Assembly (NCBI GenBank): GCA_963971425.1
Contig: OZ020521.1
Location: 9,131,519 to 9,195,518, forward strand
Reading direction: 5' to 3'
DNA: 64,000 nt
Origin: Bryoerythrophyllum caledonicum
Taxonomy: Eukaryota; Streptophyta; Bryopsida; Pottiales; Pottiaceae
Below the pieces are notes generated by a model. It made no database searches and was not told the origin of the DNA. It saw nothing but the letters and a program-made list of their open reading frames with translations. This document shows, piece by piece, positions 57,499 through 64,000 of the stretch; positions within the stretch are counted from its first letter, which is position 1; every line of letters starts with the position of its first letter. Made by a program: the position numbers and the translations under genes.

Positions 57499-60327
57499 AT
57501 GCACAAACATGCACACGTAAGTGGTTTAGAATTAACCACTCTTACTACTCCTGAGAGTCCCTGTGAGGGATGCGCCTTGGGAAAGAACCATAGAAAACCT
57601 TTTCCAAAGGCCAGCGAGACACCTCAAGCTACTGACCCTGGCATATTTTTTCATGCTAACGTCTGTTCTATGAGCACCAAATCGATTGGTGGAGAAAATT
57701 ACTTTGCATTATTTAAGGACGATTGCAGTGGATATCGTTTCCTCTATTGTATCAAAGAAAAATCTGACGTTCTTAGTTGCTTCAAAGCTCTTGAGCTCAC
57801 TGTACAGAGAGAAGTAGGTACTCAAATTCAGCGGCTGCGAAGCGATCGAGGTGGTGAGTTCTTGAGCAACGACTTTAATACTCATCTGAAAACCAAGGGA
57901 ATCCACCGCGATCTCACCAGCCCTCACTGTCCTGAGCAGAATGGCACAGTTGAGCGAGAAAACCACACCATTGTGGAGTGCGCCCGCACCATGCTCCACG
58001 CAAAAAATCTGCCGTTACGTTTCTGGGGTGAAGCAGTCAAGACTGCAGCTTATATTCTCAACAGAACTGGATCCCGTACAAGAGGTTTCAAGACTCCTCA
58101 TGAATTGTGGACTGGACGACGGCCATCTGTTGACCATTTTCGTGTTTTTGGCAGCTTAGCGTTTGTACATATCCCCAAGGTGCACAGGCGAAAGCTGGAT
58201 CCAAAGAGCATAAAGGCGATTTTTGTTGGATACACTGAAGAGTCCAAGGCCTACCGTCTCTGGGACATGAGCAAGCAACGCATCATCATTAGCCGTGATG
58301 TGATTTTTGACGAGTTCACTTTTCCACAGCAAGCCACCAGAGAAGCCAACTCAGTTTTATTTTCTCTCGAAGCGAGCACATCCACACATGGTAAACCTGC
58401 GACTCTCAACTCTAGAAGCACCGACTACTTGGACACCCAACGAAACCTTGCTGGCCAGGAAGCGAGAACCACCGGCACCAATGAAGCCACCGATTCTGCA
58501 CCACTTGGTGACATTTGCCGCTCATCAAGATCAAATTCTGAGCACGAACACCAAGTTGACGACACCCGAGAGGTCACCCCTCAACATGCAGCTCATCACC
58601 AATCCGAAAATGAACGCCCTAAATCTCCCCGACCAGTACGTGCTCGATACGCACCATCTCGTTACCAGGACTTCTACGTCCCGACCGCTTTTGCAGGTGC
58701 TGTCACCTCAAAGGTCCATGTCCCTGCCGACCCACAAACATATGATGCAGCCATGCAGAGCCCGGAAGCCAAAGAGTGGCTTGCAGCTATGAATGCCGAA
58801 TATGACGCATTACAAAAAGCCAAAACTTGGCAGTTGGTTCCCCTTCCTCCAGGACGCAGAGCAATCTCATGCAAATGGATATATCGTGTGAAAACAAACT
58901 CAAATGGAACCATCGCCAAGTACAAGGCACGTCTTGTAGCGAAAGGTTTCACACAGACCAAGGGTGTCGATTATGACCAAACCTTCAGCCCTGTAGTTAA
59001 GTATGAGTCCATTAGGACTATGCTTGCCATTGCAGCCCAACAAGGCATGCATCTTACTCAGTTTGATGTTCAAACTGCTTATTTAAATGGGCTCATTGAT
59101 TATACAATCTTCATGGTTCAGCCTCCTGGGTTTGAGGTTTCCAGCCCTGATGGTGTCACTTTAATATGCCTTCTTTTGCGTAGCCTTTATGGCTTGAAGC
59201 AATCAGGACGTATTTGGAATACGACTTTCCATGAATTTCTGGTGAAGTTTGAGTTTCAAGCGACAGAGGCTGATCCTTGTGTGTACATATCCAAAGGAGA
59301 TCCACCTCTTATGTTGACACTTTTTGTTGACGACGGTTTAGCTGCCAGTACATCCACTGACCGCATGGACCAGATGCTCCACTACCTGCAGGAATATTTT
59401 TCCATCACCCGATCCAGTGGAGACTTATATGTGGGCTTACATATTTACCAAGATCTGCAGAGGCGCTTAATCTTTATTCACCAGAACATATACCTGCAAC
59501 GTATCATCATGACTTATGCTGGCTCTCTTACCTGCACACCGATTTCCACACCGGCTGATCCAAACGTCAAATTGGATTCAACTCCTGATCCAGTCATTCA
59601 TCCTCCATTTTCCTACTCAGGAGCAGTTGGAAGTCTTATGTTTGCCCAAACGTTGAGCCGCCCTGACATCAGTTTTGCAGTGAATACTGTTGCACAGTAT
59701 TCTTCAAATCCTCAACGACCTCATTACCATGCAGTTCATCGCATTTTTAGGTACTTAGCTGGCACCCTCAACCTCGCCATATGTTATGATGGTGGCATGA
59801 AGGGCATTTCTTTGGATGCATACGCAGATGCCGACTATGCTGGAGACATCACTGATAGACGTTCTAGAACCGGTACACTACTCCTCATCAACCGTGCGCC
59901 AGTAGCATGGGCCAGTCGTAAGGAGGGTTGCGTAGCAACTTCAACGACAGAAGCTGAATACATCGCAGCCAGTTCGACAACCAAGGACGTGATATGGTTA
60001 CGAAGACTTTTGGCAAATCTGCGTTTCCCTCAGTCTCGGCCCACTGCACTTCTCTCCGACAACCAAAGTGCAATTCGTCTTGTGCATAATCCTGAGTTTC
60101 ATCGACGCACTAAGCACATAGATGTCATGTACCATTTCATTCGAGACCACCAGAAGCTTGGTGACATCAACGTCTCATACGTCCCTACATCGACACAGCT
60201 AGCAGACCTTTTCACCAAGGCTTTGCCCACCGACAGATTCTTGCTCCTTCGAGACTCCATCGGCATGCTCCCACTTCAGCCATCTACAGCGGAAAACGTG
60301 GATCTCAGTGACAGTCTGCCTACATGA
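57499..60327 (+). CDS. Integrase, reverse transcriptase and RNase H of the young copia
   Basis: This 942-residue frame is the direct continuation of the gag-protease frame after the single TAA at 57493. Integrase: ESPCEGCALGKNHR completes the zinc site. The core has HANVCSMS where the first catalytic Asp is expected (Asn here), LRSDRGGEF (second Asp) and EQNGTVEREN (Glu). RT: QTFSPVVKYESIRTMLAIA, FDVQTAYLNGLI, RSLYGLKQSGRIW and LFVDDGLAAS (FVDD active site). RNase H: YADADYAGDITDRRSR, ATSTTEAEYIAAS, LLSDNQSAIRLVHN, ADLFTKALP. It ends 20 bp before the right LTR. RT and RNase H look functional; the integrase change and upstream stop predict the copy cannot mobilise itself. Confidence 0.95.
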   Translation: MHKHAHVSGLELTTLTTPESPCEGCALGKNHRKPFPKASETPQATDPGIFFHANVCSMSTKSIGGENYFALFKDDCSGYRFLYCIKEKSDVLSCFKALELTVQREVGTQIQRLRSDRGGEFLSNDFNTHLKTKGIHRDLTSPHCPEQNGTVERENHTIVECARTMLHAKNLPLRFWGEAVKTAAYILNRTGSRTRGFKTPHELWTGRRPSVDHFRVFGSLAFVHIPKVHRRKLDPKSIKAIFVGYTEESKAYRLWDMSKQRIIISRDVIFDEFTFPQQATREANSVLFSLEASTSTHGKPATLNSRSTDYLDTQRNLAGQEARTTGTNEATDSAPLGDICRSSRSNSEHEHQVDDTREVTPQHAAHHQSENERPKSPRPVRARYAPSRYQDFYVPTAFAGAVTSKVHVPADPQTYDAAMQSPEAKEWLAAMNAEYDALQKAKTWQLVPLPPGRRAISCKWIYRVKTNSNGTIAKYKARLVAKGFTQTKGVDYDQTFSPVVKYESIRTMLAIAAQQGMHLTQFDVQTAYLNGLIDYTIFMVQPPGFEVSSPDGVTLICLLLRSLYGLKQSGRIWNTTFHEFLVKFEFQATEADPCVYISKGDPPLMLTLFVDDGLAASTSTDRMDQMLHYLQEYFSITRSSGDLYVGLHIYQDLQRRLIFIHQNIYLQRIIMTYAGSLTCTPISTPADPNVKLDSTPDPVIHPPFSYSGAVGSLMFAQTLSRPDISFAVNTVAQYSSNPQRPHYHAVHRIFRYLAGTLNLAICYDGGMKGISLDAYADADYAGDITDRRSRTGTLLLINRAPVAWASRKEGCVATSTTEAEYIAASSTTKDVIWLRRLLANLRFPQSRPTALLSDNQSAIRLVHNPEFHRRTKHIDVMYHFIRDHQKLGDINVSYVPTSTQLADLFTKALPTDRFLLLRDSIGMLPLQPSTAENVDLSDSLPT

Positions 60328-60337
60328 GTATGCAGAC

Positions 60338-60347
60338 TGCGGGGGGG
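60338..60347 (+). promoter_or_regulatory. Polypurine tract of the young copia
   Basis: CTGCGGGGGGG directly precedes the right LTR; seven G abut the TG of the LTR. Confidence 0.8.
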
Positions 60348-60657
60348 TGTTGAAAGTGATCCATAAACACTCCTGTCCAGCTCGACATCTAGCTGGACAA
60401 ATATATGACGTAGAAAACTGCCATTTGGAATCAAGAAGCTGTTACTGATTTACAAGAAGTTGTTAAGTGTTTAGTATGCAGTGAGTAGTCTGTTGGGTTG
60501 CCATCCCAACTATATATGCACATCTCATGCATCACTCTTGTATCTCTTGATTTACCTACATGAATACAAAAAGCATCCTTGTGGCAAAACACTGTGTATG
60601 ACTCATTGAGTGGATTTGAGCATGAGAGTAACATTGCTGATTTCATTCTTTTCAACA
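60348..60657 (+). repeat. 3' LTR of the young copia
   Basis: 310 bp, matching the 5' LTR except for one visible base (AAGAAGCTG against AATAAGCTG). Followed by the TTGTT duplication. Confidence 0.97.
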
Positions 60658-61320
60658 TTGTTTGAGTTTTAGAGTAGCAAATACCGGCTTCTAAAGGAGT
60701 AGCAGTAAGTTTGCATGAGGCAATATTAAATTTTGTAAGGATTTCTTTTATATATTTGGCTTGCAATAAGATAAGAGTTTTACTAGAAGGATAGCGTTGA
60801 ATTTGAATTCCAAGGATATATTCAATATCATTGTTGTTAGTCATTGAGAAACGCTGAGAAAATAATATTTTGTGAGAAATTAAATAAGCAAGGTCCCTAG
60901 AGATAAATATTAAATCATCACTGTAGAGACCCAATAAATAAAATTAGTGTCGGACGATTTTATGTAAACATTTGTGTCAGAAACACGTTTTGAGAAGCCA
61001 CGACTTAATAGATAGGTGTCAAGTAAGTCATACCAAACATGGGGTGCTTTTTTAAGTCCATAAAGAGACTTGTGCAAACGACATACTTTTGAAGCTATGT
61101 CAGATTTTATAAAGCCAAGAGATTGAGAAGTATAAATCTCTTCATTAAGAACACCGTTAATGAAAGCTGTCGCAGCGTCCATTTGGTGCACATAAAAGTT
61201 GTGGATAGTGGCAAGAGCCAGCAAGACACGAAGAGAAGTCATTTTGATAATAGGTGAAAAGGTTTCATTATAATACAACGTTATGTTTGGAAAAATAGCT
61301 TTGTAGCAATCGATACTTCC
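60658..61320 (-). pseudogene. Reverse transcriptase of the older copia, first part
   Basis: ETFSPIIKMTSLRVLLALA, QMDAATAFINGVL, SLYGLKKAPHVWYDLL and, in the next frame, LYSDDLIFIS (YxDD region with Ser for Val) identify copia RT. The reading continues to the insertion point at 60657 (IASCKLTATPLEAG) and resumes at 55423. Confidence 0.85.
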
Positions 61321-61891
61321 ATCAGATTTGTCTTTTCATCAAAAAAGCCATTTTGAACTGCCTGTGGGTCAATTGAGTGGACGATCACCAAAAGTCCATG
61401 TATTATTTTTTATTAAAGAATCATACTCGTTGTCCATAGGAGTACGCCGATAAGCAAATTTTGGTCCGGAAATAGCTTCATCAATAGAAAGAGGTTATGA
61501 TAATTGGGTTAGAAAAGCACTCACATATGCACTTTCATCATGGTTGTCCGTTGACCTTTAATTGATCTAAAAGAAGTTCAACGCAAAGAGAGGTGCGGTG
61601 GTGAATTTTGTTTGAGATGAGATATCATGAGATGATAAAAGTGGGCCGGGAGGCAATTGAGTTGGAGTTGGAGTGGGTGGTGTTGAAGCTGAGGGCGGCA
61701 TGGGTGATTGGTGTTGCACGTGGTGAGTCAGGGAGCTGCTCAGGTGGTTGAACGTCTGGCTGATGTTGAGGAACCTGTGTCTAAGGCTTATGATGATGAA
61801 CTGGTTCAGAATCCAAGTAATAATTATCCGGTGTAAAGGTTGGGGGGCATGAGTCTTTAGTTGAGGAAATTTGCTCTGTAATTAAAGAGTC

Positions 61892-63000
61892 TTATTTGAA
61901 TATCACATCTTTGCTAGAGAAAATTTGTTCAGTTTCACGGTTGTAAAGTCGATAGCCTTTAATTTCAAGAGGTTCACCATAGCCCACAAATATACAAGGG
62001 ATTGATTTGACTTCAAGCTCTGGGCGTTTCTTATCTGGTGTATGAGAAAATCCTTTGCAACCGAAAATTCTGAAATGGCTTATATTGGGCTTTATGCCGG
62101 TCCATAATTCAAATGGAGTAGTATTGTCCAAAGTTGAAGTATATAAGCAGTTCTACAAACAACAAGCAGTGAAAATTGCTTCAACTCGATATATATTAGG
62201 TAATTGAGCTGTATGTAGCATACCATTGCAGATTCAACAAATGTTCTGTTTTTGTATTCAGAAACACTGTTTTGCTTGGGATTAAATGGATTTGTCAAGT
62301 GGCATTGAATGCCACTATCCGTACAGATTTTGTTAAAATTTTGAGAGGTGAACTCTCTTCCATTGTCAGAATGGAGAATTAGTATCTTTTTGCTAATATG
62401 AGTCTTGACTAAACTCTTACATTGAGTAAAGTAAGGGAAGACTGTTGATTTCTTTTGCAAGAAATATAAATAAGTATATCTTGAGAAATCATTAACAAAT
62501 ATTAGAAAGTATAAGGCACCGCCAATGGACGAAGTCTTCATGGGATTGCACAGGTCCGTATGAACCAAGGCTAGTGGTTTTGTAGCTCGAGTGACCTCAT
62601 CTGTGGGGAACCTGTTGCAATGTTGCTTCCCAAAGTTGCAAGCAATACACAATGATTGAGTTGGCTGAAGATGAAGCTGGCCAATAACAAGGTTATGTGT
62701 CTGCATGGTACCAAAATAGCATAAATTAAGATGCCACAAGCAATAATGCCATTTGAGTGTATCAAGGTTACTTTTAGAGGTTGCTACATAGCTGTGATAA
62801 TAAGGATCAATTCCAATGCCTATAGAGAACAAATTTCCGTCTTCAGGAACTCTGAAGAGCATAGTTTGACGAGTCGTTGGACAAAAAGTTTTAATGACAC
62901 ATTGATCACGAGTAAAGGTGACAATAGTGGTTCTAGGTATTGTAAATTGGGCCATCAAGAGAATTTTTTGGCCAATCCAGGCACATAAAGTATATCTTTA
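61892..63000 (-). pseudogene. Integrase region of the older copia
   Basis: Reads LKWHYCLWHLNL and CIACNFGKQ (zinc-binding HHCC), HTDLCNPM (first Asp), ILHSDNGREF (second Asp) and SVSEYKNRT (Glu), then ELWTGIKPNISHFRIFGCKG. The two halves are in different frames near 62100. All three acidic residues survive. Confidence 0.85.
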
Positions 63001-63115
63001 ACAAGTAAATCGTGACATGTGTTGAATTTGGGGAGAATTGAACCAAAATCAATAGCCTGGTAGGTGCAATTATCACCTAATAATATTGTTCTGGAATTGA
63101 AAAGCATGTGGTAAT

Positions 63116-64000
63116 CTAAAATAAGGATTGAATCGGTGACATGGGTTGACTCGCACAGGAGTCCAAATACCAGCATGTAGAAATGGAGGATGAAGACTCA
63201 GGAATTATAACAGAAAACATGTACAGAGGATCATCACATGAAGCAAAGTTAAAATGGGATCTTGAGTTACCAAAGCCTCGTTTCTTCTTTTTGCATTCAG
63301 GGGACTTATGGCTTGGCAGGCCGCAATAATGGCAAGTGATGATGTTGGTCGGGAATGATGTTGATGAAGTTGGCCATCTGAGCTGGTCAGCAGGTTTGCC
63401 TAGCAAGGAACTTGCCTTCTCGAAGCGGTTTGGTTTGTTCTGGAATTTAGTAAATTTGCCTTTTACAGAGAAGGTTGAAGTTTTGGAAGATTTAGTTTTG
63501 GAATTGTTATTAGCACATTGTTGTAAAAATATTGGAGATGATCTCAGTAAACGTAAAAGTGGGAATTCCGCCTTGTGTTGTAACAAAAGCGCTCGAGGAA
63601 TTTGGTAGTGCGACAAGAAGCAACATATTTTGTTGAGCGTTGTTGAATTTGCAACCTGCAATGGCAGCTTTCTGTAAAACTGATTGCCAGTTTTCAAGGA
63701 AGCTGACAACATCGTCATATCAGTCATGGATAAATGACATAGATGTTTATGCAGATTGACTTGAGATACTTTGTTGGAGCGTTCATAAAGTTGATTTAGC
63801 TTGTCCCATACAGCTTTGGAAGTAGAGAGAGATCTCAGCAAAAGTAGCTTCTTCTCTCTGCAATGGAGAAGAATTTCATATTGTGCCTTGGAATCTTAAA
63901 ATTTCCAAGCTGCCATGGCATCAACATTAGTCGTGGGAGGAGAAACTTCTGAACCATCAACAACGCTCCAGATTTTGAAGCAGATTAGTAGCATTTTGAT
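63116..64000 (-). pseudogene. Gag and protease region of the older copia
   Basis: The open frame 63841-63116 begins inside gag. It has a CHYCGLPSHKSPEC zinc knuckle (CX2CX4HX4C) and the protease block WYLDSCAS, where the usual DSGAS has Cys for Gly. Upstream sequence to the window edge continues gag with a frame change. Confidence 0.8.

Larger units (their letters stand above)
55424..60657 (+). mobile_element. Young, nearly complete Ty1/copia retrotransposon
   Basis: Two 310-bp LTRs (55424-55733, 60348-60657) begin TG and end CA and differ at about one base by eye (position 55510 against 60434). TTGTT directly repeats at both flanks (55419-55423, 60658-60662). A primer-binding site follows the left LTR and a G-run polypurine tract precedes the right one. 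The internal region encodes gag-protease and integrase-RT-RNase H in one frame, apart from three lesions described under the coding parts. It sits in the opposite orientation within an older copia. Confidence 0.97.
54150..64000 (-). mobile_element. Older Ty1/copia element on the minus strand, split by a younger copia and cut by the window edge
   Basis: Reading leftward from 64000: gag with zinc knuckle, protease, integrase, reverse transcriptase, a 5.2-kb insertion (55424-60657), the rest of RT, then RNase H ending near 54229. This is copia order. Frameshifts and stops are frequent, for example in the 61280-61890 linker. A second, smaller insertion (about 54720-55180) lies within the RT/RNase H part. 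Its 5' LTR is outside the window. Confidence 0.9.

Overview
The window looks like nuclear DNA of a land plant. GC-rich exons with plant-style GT-AG introns sit in AT-rich intergenic DNA packed with transposon remains. No ribosome-binding sites or operons are visible. The repeat set (a Ty3/gypsy-type element carrying a C5-cytosine methyltransferase and a PHD finger, TTAA-flanked inverted-repeat elements, Tc1/pogo relatives, a copia element with a Drosophila-copia-like primer site) suggests a non-seed plant such as a bryophyte, lycophyte or fern. I cannot name the species.

Only three host-type genes can be supported. (1) At 2.7-6.3 kb (+) is an intron-containing gene for a large protein with a ParB/Srx-like 'DGNHR' domain, a coiled coil and a permuted N6/N4-type DNA methyltransferase-like domain. 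It is preceded at 1.2-2.5 kb by a tandem array in which eight units each carry a near-invariant 18-bp palindrome centred on GGATCC. (2) At 17.7-21.1 kb (-) is a 13-exon nucleobase-ascorbate transporter whose joined exons give 534 residues. (3) At 47.3-53.5 kb (+) is a 16-exon full-size ABCG (PDR-type) transporter whose joined exons give 1504 residues. Genes 2 and 3 look intact. Gene 1 has one in-frame TGA that is either a nonsense mutation or lies in a 69-nt intron.

Nearly everything else is mobile DNA. At 7.4-11.8 kb lies a decayed retroelement reading C5-methyltransferase, reverse transcriptase, RNase H, integrase, PHD finger. At 12.4-13.1, 22.1-26.6, 32.0-32.2 and 38.3-43.8 kb are about a dozen TTAA-bounded inverted-repeat elements with CCC-type ends (piggyBac-like hallmark). 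At 14.4 kb is a CACTA-type MITE with GTG duplication, and at 15.1 kb a 5S-rRNA-derived sequence. At 29.3-32.0 kb is a Tc1/mariner element with about 0.5-kb inverted repeats that keeps only the transposase DNA-binding domain. At 32.9-36.3 kb is a non-LTR element remnant with RNase H, split by a tRNA-derived SINE. At 37.6 kb is a detached Tc1-type DDE fragment, and at 40.2-41.5 kb a pogo-like element with TA duplication.

From 54.2 kb to the right edge is an old minus-strand Ty1/copia element. A very young plus-strand copia (55424-60657, 310-bp LTRs differing at about one base, TTGTT duplication) has jumped into it.

The most unusual signal is gene 1 with its upstream palindrome array: a ParB-like plus methyltransferase-like protein beside repeated GATC-centred palindromes, with a second, unrelated class of DNA methyltransferase (in the retroelement) about 1 kb downstream. 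A functional link between these is inference.
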